From Cunninghamia lanceolata (taxonomy: Eukaryota; Streptophyta; Pinopsida; Cupressales; Cupressaceae): DNA of 64,000 bases. The first letter of the stretch is position 1. Each line of letters opens with the position of its first letter. A program made the translations under genes and the position numbers. Below, one piece after another: positions 24,101 to 34,489 of the stretch. The notes beneath the pieces are model-generated. The model worked only from the letters and a program-made list of their open reading frames with translations. It did not search any database and was not told the DNA's origin. The stretch spans positions 36,148,501 to 36,212,500 of the forward strand of contig BSBN01000213.1 in NCBI GenBank assembly GCA_027924645.1, read 5' to 3'.

Positions 24101-24228
24101 TTGTATGCTCCTATGTTCTTTTGTTTCTTATGCTTTAAATGTTGTCATTAATTTGAATACTGATGGAAGAAGAAGAATTTGATTAAGTATTGATTCACCC
24201 CCCTCTCAGTACTTTTGTGTGTTCAACA
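21196..24228 (+). repeat. E4 3' LTR, interrupted by a MITE-like insertion
   Basis: Aligns with 13005-15041 on both sides of the 22991-23961 insertion; without that insertion it is about 2.06 kb. It also has a ~20-base local duplication near 22195 not present in the 5' LTR. Ends TTCAACA at 24228, followed by the CTATA target duplication. Confidence 0.9.
22991..23961. mobile_element. MITE-like element with ~30-bp terminal inverted repeats
   Basis: Absent from the E4 5' LTR, so it is a clean insertion. The left end (22991-23020) GGGGAAAAGCACAAAA... and the inverted right end (23961-23931) GGGTAAAAGTACAAAG... match over about 30 bases, including a shared GTGTCACACTTT at the inner edge. Flanks are AGCT at 22987-22990 and 23962-23965; because the tips could also be read as CTGGG/CCCAG, the duplication might be shorter. 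The 971-bp body is very AT-rich and has no ORF. It does not show the TTA, TA, 8-bp or 9-bp duplications of the commonest plant MITE groups. Confidence 0.8.
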
Positions 24229-25248
24229 CTATACACTTCCAAAGACATGAAAACAATGTTCATTAATCCACTAGGCTAAATTTAGTGCCTAATTTAGTGA
24301 AAAACCAAATTTTGGACAAATGAAAGCTTCAACAAATGAGTTAGTAGTTTTAGATTCAGTATTTGACCAATGTGTGATAGGATGCACCACTTGGTTAGTC
24401 TCAAAATTAGGTAAGTGTTAGCTGAAAATGATGAACAGAATCAAAAGCATGAAAGTATAGACAAATGCGCTAAAAGCCAGCTGAATATGCTAAGATATGC
24501 AAATGCATTATAGAACATATCAAAAGCACTAAATAGAGAGGCAAATGCACTATGAAATAAAGAAAAAACACTATTCTAAGAGACAAATGTGCTAAAAGAT
24601 AGAAAATGTTATACCTAAGCACAAAAGTGCTATTCTGTAGTCAAAAGCGCCAACCTATAGTACTTGAACCAAGATCTGGACAATAAAACTTGCAAAACAG
24701 AGGGTTAGAAAGAACAAAAAACCAAAAACAGACTTTAGAAATCATAACCAGATAAACCCTATTCTGTAGACAACCAGACAACGTCAGTGAAAATTAAACA
24801 CAAGAAAATGTGCAGCTTTAGAGGCAAAAGTGTTGATCCAGATTAGGGTTTGAAAACTTGCAAATAGAATGATCAGATCTCTGCAAAACAAACAATTAGG
24901 CCAAATATATATAATAACTAGATCATTAATCAACCCCAAAAAATTAGTATGTAGAAAACCAGAAAGATAAAATGTTGTTAGATGACTGCCCAACAAAAGC
25001 GCTATAACAAAAAGAAAAAGCGTGACTTTATGCAAAAGTGTCGCGTTATCAAGAAAAAGCATGGTGTTAGAGTCAAATATGCTAAAGGTAGGTAAATGTG
25101 TACAGATTTGAGAAAATGTGTCGAGTCATAAGTGAAAGTGTCGTTCTGGAACAAATGTGTCAATCCACAATGAAAAACACCAACCTGTAACCTGTCGCAA
25201 AAAACATCGAATTTCTTCCCAAAAATAGTTAGATTCCTAGGGACGTGA
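24229..25248 (-). other. E3 leader, outer part, with degenerate short repeats
   Basis: Resumes E3 after E4. Dozens of loosely spaced variants of CAAATGCGCTAAAAG / AAAAGCGC occur between about 24460 and 25200. Minus-strand ORFs here (for example 25469-25002) are hydrophobic and compositionally odd; they are not supported as genes. Confidence 0.6.
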
Positions 25249-25266
25249 GTCCCACCAAGCGTGCCA
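25249..25266 (-). other. E3 primer-binding site
   Basis: On the minus strand TGGCACGCTTGGTGGGAC, three bases from the LTR border. Several plant gypsy lineages carry TGGCACGCCCGGTGGGAC here; the two differences are C to T. Confidence 0.65.
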
Positions 25267-25782
25267 AAATGAAGAAAAAAAAATAGAACAAGGCATATAT
25301 ATAAAGATAAAGCAATGAAAACAATATCTTTTACCTCAAACTCTTCGTTCTCCTTGATAGAGCAGATTGGAATGCACCCTAGTTCCAATAGCTTTGTTCT
25401 CTTGATCATTCTATGTGGATTGCTCACAAAACCAACATAACCTAGGTATAATGGAGGTGATGAAAACAAAATGGTAACATAAGCTTACTAGAAAAATATC
25501 TGATCAAATGGCTTGGGTGATCATGAATTTATAGATTTATGATAGGAGGGATGAAGGGTTCAGATTAAGAGGTGAAATGGACAGATAAGATTAAGAGGTG
25601 ATATGAATGGCTAAGATTAAGAGGTGGGAGATAAAATGGATGGTATAGATTAATATGTTGAGGATTAGGGCTTCTAGGGCATTCTTTATGTGAATGGTGG
25701 AGATTAAGAGGTGGGTTTTGAAATGAAGAGTGGAGATTAATAGTTAGTTTGACTTTTGGGATGAGGATAAGGACAAAATGGC

Positions 25783-26062
25783 AAATTAATTAAATAATAG
25801 AATTATTTAATTATTTTTTGGAGAGAGGTCATGTGTGAGTATGAATTAATAAAAGAAATATAATTTATTTAATTAACCATGGTTGTGGGAAATAATGGAT
25901 TAATTAAATGAAATGTAATTTATTTAATTAATTTTGGTGATGGAGACAAAGGGTTAATTAATTAAATAAATAAAATTTATTTAATTAATTTAGATGATGG
26001 AGGAAAGGATTAAATAAATAAATTTATTTAATTAATTTAGGTGATAGGAAAATGCAATTAAA
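25783..26062. repeat. Cluster of AT-rich palindromic units in the E3 LTR
   Basis: About six units such as TTAATTAAATAAATAAAATT...AATTAATT, each nearly self-complementary, separated by 10-30 bases of G-rich spacer (for example GATGGAGG). Each could extrude as a hairpin. Confidence 0.75.
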
Positions 26063-26124
26063 TAAATATAATTTATGTAATAATAAGAAAGGACATGATA
26101 AAAGGAGGCATGTTATGATGAAAG

Positions 26125-27046
26125 TGATGCAGAAGCATCCATGGTCAATGCCAACCTTACATCACCAAAAATATTTTAATTTATGTTTGTTTGTTTTCAA
26201 TAAGGTTTATGGGCTTGGGAAATAATATTTTAATTTGCAACAAATATAATTTTCCTTGGGCATATTGGTAAATGTAATTTTTGTGGAAAAATGGCCAGGT
26301 AATTTATAAATGCCTCAAATAGTGGAGAATATCTTTCCTAGGCAAAGGCATTAAATTCTATTTTAGTGGGGGCTGATTTTTGTCATAAGTGGGGTTGATT
26401 CTATCATAAGTGGGGCTGCCAAGAATCATGGAATTAATGGCACTTATTATTGTAACCATCATAGTGTAAGGAATCTTGTAAGTGGTCTTTATGGCCTAGG
26501 TTGGTGGACCTAACTCCCAGAATTTTATTTTATTACATTCCAAAATTTGTAACTCCAAGAGGGGGATCATAATTATGAGACTTAGTCTTGGTAAAATGAG
26601 AATAACATTCTCATATCTTATTTAAATTAAGAAATTAAACATGTTCTGGAAATCTGGGAAGGAGAGGCAGGAAATCCAGAAACCATTTTAGAAACTTCAA
26701 AAAAATGAGGGCATGGTGAAAGGAATAAGTGACGAGTTTTTATTGGAGCTGGGAGAAGAAAATTGAGGAGAGACCAAGATGTTGGGGAAGGAGTCTAGAG
26801 GTGGAGAAAATTATTTGTTGTAGGTGTTGGATGTGTAATTCTCAGAAGGTCACAAGCTTCCTTATTTTGTAATGCATTTTCTGATTTGAATAAAAGATTG
26901 TGTGTAGATTTCTCTTCATATCTTTGTTGCAACATTTTATTTTCATCCTTCTTGCATAGGCTTGTTTAAGTGTGGTGTTACAGATTTGAATGGATTAGTA
27001 TCCCATTGTTGCATCAATTGGTAAATTAGTATCCCCCTCTGCATCA
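26125..27046 (+). repeat. E5 5' LTR
   Basis: 922 bp. Shares with 27937-28778 everything from TGTTTGTTTGTTTTCAAT (26184) onward, apart from a ~20-base local duplication around GTCATAAGTGGGG present only here. Near its end GCATCAATTGGTA appears twice, the second copy forming the junction with the primer site. Confidence 0.85.
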
Positions 27047-27048
27047 AT

Positions 27049-27060
27049 TGGTATCAGAGC
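27049..27060 (+). other. E5 primer-binding site
   Basis: TGGTATCAGAGC, complementary to initiator methionine tRNA, two bases after the LTR end CTGCATCA. It points to a copia-related replication partner. Confidence 0.85.
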
Positions 27061-27204
27061 TCAGAAGGTCTGGGCAAGAGAGTTTGGTGTTTGTGTGTTT
27101 GTGTTTTTGTTTGTGCAGGTTGAAGAGAGAACCTGGTTGCCAAAAGACTAGGTAGAGAAAAAGAGAAGAGACCTAGGTGAGGCAAAGACGAGAAGCAACG
27201 TTAA

Positions 27205-27936
27205 ATGGACTTTCCTGAAGAGAAAATGGATTTGTTGAGAAAGTACCTGCAGGCTGGGGGTTCACAAAAGAAGAAGCAAGAAGAAAAAGAGAGGAAGAGA
27301 AAAGAGGAAAAGATGAGGTAAATACAGGTTGAGAAAGAGATAAGAGAACTGAGGCAAGTTGTGGAAGAGATGGAAAAAGATATGGAAAGAATAGTTCAGG
27401 AGATACAGTAGTTGCAAAGTTGGCACTTATCAGTGAAGAGGAAGGTAACATGGCCCATCAAGAAAATTGTCCAAAGAAGAAGAAGACAAGCAAGGACAAC
27501 AACATTAGAGGAAGACCAAAAGCAATCTCAGATAAAGGAAGAGGTAAGCAATGAAGTGGTGAGTACACCTTTGACATCAAGCACTGAAGAAGACAACGTA
27601 GACATGGTGGTGGATGAGCCTTCATTTCATTTTTAGTTTTTTGAGTCTCAAGAGCAAGTTGAACAAGTAGAAGGGCATATTACTTTTAATATTGCTGATA
27701 AAGTTGATGTTGATAATGAAGTTGATAAGGTTACTGTTACAGAGTTGCAAACCAAGTTCTTGCAGTTGGATGTTGTTATATTGTAGGGATCACCAAAGGA
27801 GTGTGAGAAGCAAAGTAAAGAATACATTGTTGGTACTGACCAAGGTGTTTTGATGAATGAAGTTGTCATTATTCAGGTGTAGGTATCCAAAGACCCTCCA
27901 TCCAAGAGGGCTTGGATTTTCTTTTGGTCGGGAGTC
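27205..27936 (+). pseudogene. E5 interior ORF: charged coiled-coil protein remnant
   Basis: From ATG 27205 one frame can be followed for about 220 codons through TAA/TAG stops near 27319, 27409, 27634, 27784 and 27880. The first 75 codons are Lys/Glu/Arg-rich and heptad-like (KKKQEEKERKRKEEK, then EIRELRQVVEEMEKDMERI); the middle is acidic. The open piece 27412-27636 is part of it. No capsid, zinc-knuckle or enzyme motif was recognised. It could be a small Gag-like protein, but that is a guess from position. Confidence 0.45.
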
Positions 27937-28778
27937 TGTTTGTTTGTTTTCAATAAGGTTTATGGGCTTGGGAAATAATATTTTAATTTGTAATAAATAT
28001 AATTTTCCTTGGGCATATTGGTAAATGTATTTTTTATGGAAAAATGCCCCGGTAATTTATAAATGCCTCAAATAGTGGAGAATATCTTTCCTAGGCAAAG
28101 GTATTAAATTCTATTTTAGTCGGGGCTGATTTTTGTCATAAGTGGGGCTGCCAAGAATCATGGAATTAATGGCACTTATTATTGTAACTATCATAGTGTA
28201 AGGAATCTTGTAAGTGGTCTTTATGGCCCAGGTTGGTGGACCTAGCTCCCAGAATTTTATTTTATTACATTCCAAAATTTGTAACTCCAAGAGGGGGGTC
28301 GTAATTATGAGACCCAGTCTTGGTAAAATGAGTATAAATTTCTCATATCTTATCAAAATTAAGAAATTAAACATGTTCTATAAATCTAGGAAGGAGAGAC
28401 ACGAAACCCAGAAACCATTTTAGAAAATTCAAAAAAATGAGGGCGCGGTGAAAGGAATAAGTGACAGGTTTTTATTGGAGATGGGAGAAGAAAATTGAGG
28501 AGAGACCGAGATGTTGGGGAAGGAGTCTAGAGGTGGAGAAAATTATTTGTTGCAGGTGTTGGATGTGTAATTATCATAATCTCACAAGCTTCCTTATTTT
28601 GTAATGCATTTTCTGATTTGAATAAAAGATTATGTGCAGATTTCTCTTCATATCTTTGTTGTAATATTTTATTTTCAGCCTTCTTGCATAGGCTTTTTTA
28701 AGTGTGGTGTTGCAGATTTGAATGGATTAGTATCTCATTGTTTCATCAATTGGTAAATTATTAGCCCCCTCTGCATCA
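27937..28778 (+). repeat. E5 3' LTR, 5'-truncated
   Basis: 842 bp, starting at TGTTTGTTTG directly after GGTCGGGAGTC and ending CTGCATCA. Lacks the TGATGCAG start found in the left LTR. Confidence 0.85.
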
Positions 28779-28853
28779 GAAAGTGATGTTAGAATGGTGT
28801 TAGGACAATGTCAAAAATGATGGTGAAGGCATGGTCAATTTCTAGTGTCTACA

Positions 28854-29680
28854 CCTCACACCATATAAAATCTCTTGGTTGTAGATGGGACAATGAATCT
28901 ATTAACCATATTCTACTTGCATGCTAAGACTAATGGCTAAACACTTATGAGTTTGAACATACTAACATATCTCTATGTCTCGCTTGAAGCATGTTGAGTC
29001 CTTCACCCCGTACTTTACTCTACACACTGCCTATGATAGATCCTACCTACCCATGAATAACATGAAATAAAATATAGTCCACAAGAATATAGAGTGCAAC
29101 GTATTATTCAATGCATGTTTATTCCTTCTTATATTTCTATTTAGTAGTGTATCACTATCTATATCTTGGTGTATATGTATTTCAATACAATATTAGGGGT
29201 ATATCTAGGCACCTACCCCTAGTGCCACCTAAACTATGTATAGATTCATGCAAAATCCAATTATAAATCAACTTGATTTAAAGAAAATAAGAAGTCACAT
29301 ATATCTTAAAATACATTATATCCCTAAATACAATCTATGCATGATCATATTCAATTATATTTATGCATGCTTATAAATTATGAGCTTCCTATCTATAGTT
29401 AGGTGCTATATATGGCATGAATACAAATAGTTACAATTGGATGCCAACATCCTAACACAAATATGTGTTCTATCCTTAGACCACCAAAAATGATACACAA
29501 ATTGAAAAAAAATTAAATGAGCAAAAAAAGAACAACCTACACACTCCCCTAATTAATCAACTCATTTAACTTGAGCAATTTCATGAACATCTACTAATAT
29601 TATAATATGAATAAAATCATTCCACGTGCAAGTATAGATTCCAAACACGTCCTCATCTACACTACCCCAATCATAATTTC
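28854..29680. other. Unannotated flank of E3
   Basis: AT-rich, with no reading frame longer than chance and no repeat recognised. Confidence 0.5.
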
Positions 29681-30840
29681 CTACAAGCATTCTTCTTGTG
29701 TGGGAGTCATCTGATGCAACTTCACATTATACAAACTAAACACTTTTTTATGCACATTAAAATTAATCAACAATCTTTGGAACTTCATGTGTAATATTTC
29801 ATTTAATTTTTTTAAGATGGTTTCCTCACTATCTTGTTTATGTGTAATTTGTTGGATGAGATTTGCAATGCACTCATTAACACTTTTCAAAGCATCATCT
29901 ATAATATCCTTTGGCAACATTCCTTGTTGTGTTGTACACAATTCAATGTACAAAGGTACAAATCTAGGGCCTACCTAATATAACTGGATCTAGTAGATAT
30001 GACAAACAACATACTTTCAAGTGCATTTGATAATATTTTTCTACTAAAATTACAATCATTGTAACTATTTCCCTAACCTAATTGATGTGCTCTTTGAATT
30101 CCTTGTTCTCTTGTTCCTTCTTCCTTTGAGCATCTTCCTCAACTCTTTGATTCTCTTCCACAACCTTTCTCTTCTTTTCTTCCTTGTCAACTACCTCTTT
30201 TTACATTAACACCTAATATTTATTGTGTGCCATTCTAGAATCCAAAAGTAGAAAGCCTTAGTAATGTACCATTAATCTAGTACATCCCTTAAATCTAAAT
30301 AAATCTCTTTGTTGGCATTGCACATATCATTACTCAATAATTTAATTATCTCATAAATGGATTTAGAGTTAAGATTAATTTTTTGGTCCTTAGTTAAATA
30401 GATGATTCTATTATGGAATTTACTAACTAGGAAGTGTACCAATGGCTCTACATTGCCAAAATATGGAAGCTTCCTCAACCTAGGGACTTCTATTGTAAGT
30501 AATTCCTTCTCTAACTTATTCAAATTATTGGGAGTAGTGTTATCCCCTAGATACATAAGCACAAAAATTCTTTTTTTGTCCTATGATCATTAAACATGCT
30601 CATGTGATTATTCTCTCCTATTCTAAAATTGGCTAAGTGGCCAAATACTTCAAGCCAACTACACCTAGTATATTGAATCCTCATTAATTCCATTTCCTTC
30701 TATAAATCACCAACCACTAGTATGGTGATATTGGCTTGGGTATCTCCATTACTCTACCTTTTCCCTTACTTCCACTAGGTTGAGTATTTACATATGTGTG
30801 TGGTATGTGTGGTGTCATGAGAACTCTAATCCATTACACC
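29681..30840 (-). pseudogene. Unrecognised coding-like repeat, copy A
   Basis: On the minus strand fragments of one protein can be read in shifting frames. From ~30690 comes RIQYTRCSWLEVFGHLANF, then 30562-30272 (LRKLPYFGNVEPLVHFLVSKFHNRIIYLTKDQ), a Lys/Glu-rich stretch at ~30210-30100, and 29953-29681 (IANLIQQITHKQDSEETILKKLNEIL). The same DNA occurs as copy B at 48141-48660 plus 32591-32642, with the reading direction conserved. The family was not recognised; no zinc, RT, integrase or transposase motif was found. It may be the accessory gene of an unclassified element. Confidence 0.5.
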
Positions 30841-32590
30841 TTTTTTCCTTTAATTTTTTTCTTGTAAGCAACTCGCCTCAAAAATATTGTAGCATAGAAT
30901 ATAACTTCTACACAAATGTTGTTATCTGGTGAAGTTTCTATATAAATATGGTGCTTTATAACCATATCAATATCTTGTAATCATTAATTCACTTAGGCTA
31001 CATTAATTTAGTATCTTTCAAAAATTCTACATGTGAATGTTGTACTCTCTTTCCATCCATCCCCACATTTTCTTAGCATGTTGTATGCCATAGTGTACTT
31101 ATTTTAGCTACTTTTCTTGCCAACCATTTACATTTTTGGTTACTTTTTATAGTTATCTTTCTAACTTATTCCATCAATTTTATCAAACCTATTTTATTCA
31201 AATCCAAAATTTAATTTTTTTGTTGAGTTGTCTTGTAATGAGTGTCCCCATGCATCCAAGTAGCTAACATGGATTTCCGCATATACTCATTTTATCTATG
31301 TTTATTATTCATACTGTCTTTGTGAATTCATTATCCTTCTAGTGTGTCATTCCCCTATGCATATGCATCTCCTTATCTCCTTGATCTAAATATCACATAT
31401 AGTCTCTTATTTATTTCCTTGGATGCATGGAACAACTATTCAACTAATTTGTGTAGCCAATGCATTTGAAATATAGATACACAATATATTCTGAGTGTTG
31501 GAATTTATCATAGACAAATATAATGGACCCTCTAATTAAGTATAAAACAAACAATCATGCACTTCTACTTGAACAAAACCCAATAAGTTTCAAAAGTGAT
31601 TGAAACTCTTTTTACTAGTCTAGAGATTCTAAAAGACCTATTGTATCCTCCTAAACTTTTAAATATTCAAATCCTATACAAACCTAATGATTTATCTTAA
31701 GTAGTCTTACTTATCCTTCTAACTTTAGAGGACCTTCCTATGGGTATTGAAGATACATCTTGAATAATCACAAGATCATACATTATATGTGTATTATATA
31801 AAAACATGAGTTGAAAATGATATAAATCATGTAGTGTCTAAACAAATGAAAATACTGAAATATAAACCTAAACTACTTCTTGGTCACAAAGACCTTATTA
31901 ACTAAAAATAAAATAAGGTCAATGATAAGAAGCATGCACTTAGTATGGCTTAAGTTGACCACCATTAACCATTTCTCATAAAACATGTCCATCAAGTGTC
32001 ACCAACTTAACTGCGCAATGCTTGACGATATCATTAATGATAAATGCCCCCAACCAGTAGACCTTCAACTTGCTTGGTTTCTTTAGAAAATGACTATCAT
32101 AAAGCAATATGATGCATGATCATCTAGGTGTAGAAGGAAAATCATACAAGTTTTGAAGTTTTACGCTCAATTCATCCCTAAGCTTTCCACTCCTACCATT
32201 AAGAAGGCTGATACATCTAGATTTAGATCCCAGTACATGCATATGTGAGTCAATAGTATAGTTGATAACACATTCCTATTTTAAAATAGAGGTTAACAAA
32301 ATTCCTTTAGTCATATAAAGTAAAACTGAGTTTCTCCTAGAGGTTCCATTCCTTATCTCATGAAGTTCACATGTCTTGAATAAGTCCATAATATCATGAT
32401 TCCTACACTCTTTGGAATTTTCATAATGTTATAAACAAGAGCCAAATATGTGATCTAGAATGATTCCAATAAGATTTTATTTCATTGTGAATTTTGAGAA
32501 TGAAACAAATATAATTTTGTTTGTTTGTGAGTTTTGTGGGGTGTATACTTTTAAAAGTTATGATCTTAGTAGTTTATGAGAGATATGTGG
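30841..32590. other. Unannotated AT-rich stretch
   Basis: 1.75 kb between the two repeat copies. No sustained frame, LTR pair or tandem repeat was recognised. Confidence 0.45.
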
Positions 32591-32642
32591 GTACCATTTA
32601 TCTTGTGCATCCCTTAAATATAAGTAAGGCTCTTTGTCAACA
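32591..32642 (-). repeat. Repeat copy B, left piece
   Basis: GTACCATTTATCTTG... to CTCTTTGTCAACA matches copy A at 30266-30320 and stops at the border of the CACTA transposon. The last three bases ACA are the left target duplication. Confidence 0.8.
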
Positions 32643-32770
32643 TATTAGTAGAATTTGGCAAATAAATGACTACATGACTAAAACTTTTAGTCACGACAAC
32701 TAAAAATGACTAAATTCTACTAGTTTTTTGCAACACAACTATAAATGACTAATTTGATCGTCGGGTAAAA
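32643..32770. repeat. CACTA left terminal region
   Basis: TATTAGTAGAATTTGGCAAA then several GACTA/TAGTC words in both orientations. TTAGTAGAATTT at 32645 pairs with AAATTCTACTA at ~32711, giving a local foldback of about 80 bases. GACTA words match those in the right end. Confidence 0.75.
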
Positions 32771-32937
32771 AACACAAATAAATAATTAGTCACACAAATA
32801 AAAATTAAACAATATGATATTAAAGTGGGTAATTAAAAAAATATTTTGAATTGGGAAATTATTAGGGGAGTGGGTTGTATTGTACGCAGGGTTAATAGTA
32901 GGTTTTTTGTTTTCGCAGGCCGGTAACTATTTTCTAA

Positions 32938-33414
32938 GATTTTCTAGGCATCATCGTTAAGAATTCTCTGAATCTTGAAAACCACTTTGAGAATTTGGTC
33001 TATATTGGGCAAGATCGATCAAAGAGTGTGGGTTCTCTTGGTAAAGGAGAATATAAAAGACTAGTAACCCATAAAATGAATCGTGTGCATCGTGTAGAAG
33101 ATGAGAGTCTGTCGATGTGTGAAAGGATGCCTGAGAATCTAATGGATGGCTACTCCAATTTAGAAATTGGGGCAAAAGGAATGGCTCTGGTTTGTACTAA
33201 GAGAGGTTGTAGACCTACCCGTGTATGTGAGACAAAGAGCATAACCCAAGGCATTGACAATGGACATGTCAGCGTTGGAGTTGCTCATACTGGAGGTGAA
33301 GGAAGTTGTTCTTCAATAGATTCCATCAACACAGATGTGTATTACCAGAAGATGCTGGAAGCAAATCCTGAGAATCCACTTTTGCTGAGAAACTATGCCA
33401 AATTTTTAGATGAG
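32938..33414 (+). pseudogene. Captured exon of a TPR-like superfamily gene
   Basis: An open frame runs from ~32938 to a GTAAAC splice donor at 33415. Its last third, VYYQKMLEANPENPLLLRNY followed by AKFLDEV, is the first TPR-like helix pair of a plant TPR-like family, and exon end plus donor follow at once. The upstream part is low-complexity, Gly/Ser-containing linker as in those proteins. Downstream frame (33415-33531) is intronic. Only this exon is present, lying just inside the CACTA left end and in the same orientation as the L5 exons. The protein role in the host (protein-protein contacts) is known only for the family. The exon start is uncertain: a TAA lies at 32935 and an acceptor-like TTTCGCAG at 32911-32918. 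Confidence 0.7.
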
Positions 33415-33742
33415 GTAAACATTAATTCCATGGTTTGTGAGTTTGTGAAGAAGCTTCGTTTTGGTGGGGATTACTGTTGTTTTTATGTTTCAAAAACCAG
33501 AAGATTAAAGAGCTTAGGAAACTGGCCATAGAATATGGGCATATACAGCTTCATATATTTGGTCAGAGTTGTAGGAGAAGCAAATCACAATAGCCATGGT
33601 AAACAACTAGATCCATTAAAATTTCATGGCAAAAAACCTAAAAAAATGTTTCATACTAGAAAAAATAGAAAAATCCCTCGGTGTTTTTTTTTTGCTACTT
33701 GATTGTTTCATTCATTATTTGATCAAAAAAAAATTGTGAAAG

Positions 33743-34489
33743 TGTTTGTCAAGGTGCAAAATTCTAAGGACTATTTCAAGAGGTACCAGGTCAAATTCAA
33801 GTGAAGGTGAGGTATTTATATATGATATATTTCAAAATGGGGTTGAGTTTTAGGGTTTTGTAGTTTGTTCTTCTAGTTGATTTAAGATCTATGTAGAGGG
33901 GAAGATTGATTATAGAGTGAGAATCCACTTGATAAATTAGGACAAGAAAAAATATAATACGCCTAAGTACAGATTTGTAGTGCGATTTGTATCCTTTTCA
34001 GTGCCTGGGTTGCTTGAGGTTTTTGGTTAAAAAATGTATTTTAGGGCTCTACGTATGTGAGAAAATGCACGACTCTTTACTTTTATGAAAAAAATCTATT
34101 TCAATGTTTTAGATATATGAAAATTTGTTTGTGTTTGGAGTTTTATTTTTTGAAAATAAAATTTTTAGGGTTCTGGGTATATGAGAAATTGTATGAAATC
34201 ACATTGATATGAAGAGAATATATGTTTGGGGTGTTGGGTAGGTAGAAATTGTATGATTCCTAACTCTTACTTGAGAAATGTCTTTTGGGGTTTTGGGCTA
34301 AAGGGCTTTTAGGGTTAGGGTATGTTAATTTGTATGATCCTTGACTGGTTTTCAAACAAAAGAGTAACAAGGATATTGTTGCACAGATCGCATATGCAAC
34401 ACTTGCTGGAGATGTTACAATAGCAACTGCTTACTCTCATGAGCTGCCTCGATATGGCCTGGAAGTCAGCCTCACAAACTATGCTGCGG
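33743..34489 (+). pseudogene. RPL5: Captured ribosomal protein L5 (uL18) gene fragment, three exons
   Basis: Exons at ~33743-33811 (FVKVQNSKDYFKRYQVKFK), 33897-33988 (DYRVRIHLI, then DKKKYNTPKYRFVVRF) and 34363-34489 ([17 protein letters not shown], then [17 protein letters not shown]). Each is bounded by AG and GT at phases that restore the L5 protein, so introns were kept and capture was at DNA level. These cover about the first 90 residues of a ~300-residue protein; the next exon (after NYAA) was not found. In-frame TGA codons at the end of exon 1 sit where CGA (Arg) is expected, and TAG in exon 2 where CAG (Gln) is expected. L5 binds 5S rRNA in the 60S subunit; this copy cannot make it. 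Confidence 0.85.

Larger units (their letters stand above)
13005..24228 (+). mobile_element. E4: copia-type non-autonomous element with a large extra ORF
   Basis: Complete element bounded by LTRs 13005-15041 and 21196-24228 (both TGTTGCACATGG...TTCAACA) with identical 5-bp target duplications CTATA at 13000-13004 and 24229-24233. A perfect initiator-Met-type primer-binding site follows the 5' LTR and a polypurine tract precedes the 3' LTR. The interior has the C-terminal half of a Sirevirus/Tork-like gag with zinc knuckles, no protease, integrase, RT or RNase H, and then a decayed ORF of about 1,100 codons that ends just before the polypurine tracts. It has received a solo LTR (17049-18056) and a MITE-like insertion in its 3' LTR. 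It would depend on other elements for RT and integrase. Confidence 0.85.
26125..28778 (+). mobile_element. E5: small LTR element with GAAAG target duplication
   Basis: Outer ends TGATGCAG (26125) and CTGCATCA (28778) are perfect inverted repeats, flanked by GAAAG at 26120-26124 and 28779-28783. A left LTR (26125-27046), an initiator-Met primer-binding site, an 890-bp interior and a right LTR (27937-28778) follow. The right LTR lacks about the first 59 bases of the left one, so an internal deletion took the end of the interior and the LTR start. No pol genes. Confidence 0.85.
8145..28853 (-). mobile_element. E3: old minus-strand Ty3/gypsy element, split by E4 and E5
   Basis: Read right to left: 5' LTR (28853 to 25270, interrupted by E5), primer-binding site (25266-25249), leader (25248-24229, then 13004-11205 across E4), gag (11204 to ~9140) and protease (~9172 to 8249). 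At 8145 it is interrupted by solo LTR E2; the next 48 bases (6593-6546) may continue it before E1. RT, integrase and the 3' LTR are not visible. Two independent target duplications inside it (CTATA for E4, GAAAG for E5), and degenerate GCGCT-type repeats shared by both leader pieces, show that the pieces were once continuous. This is the oldest layer of the left half. Confidence 0.75.
25270..28853 (-). repeat. E3 5' LTR, split by E5
   Basis: In minus orientation begins TGTAGACACTAG (at 28853) and ends ...TTCTTCA (at 25270), next to the primer-binding site. The pieces 25270-26124 and 28784-28853 add to about 925 bp. The partner LTR is outside the window, so the outer border rests on the TG start alone. 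Confidence 0.6.

Noticed and set aside
24784..25469. Hydrophobic minus-strand ORFs resembling membrane proteins
   Set aside because: They are in the E3 leader among degenerate repeats, end at the LTR border and match no family I know.
33743..34489. A functional RPL5 gene
   Set aside because: Only the first part of the protein is present, stops occupy Arg and Gln positions, and the rest of the gene is missing.
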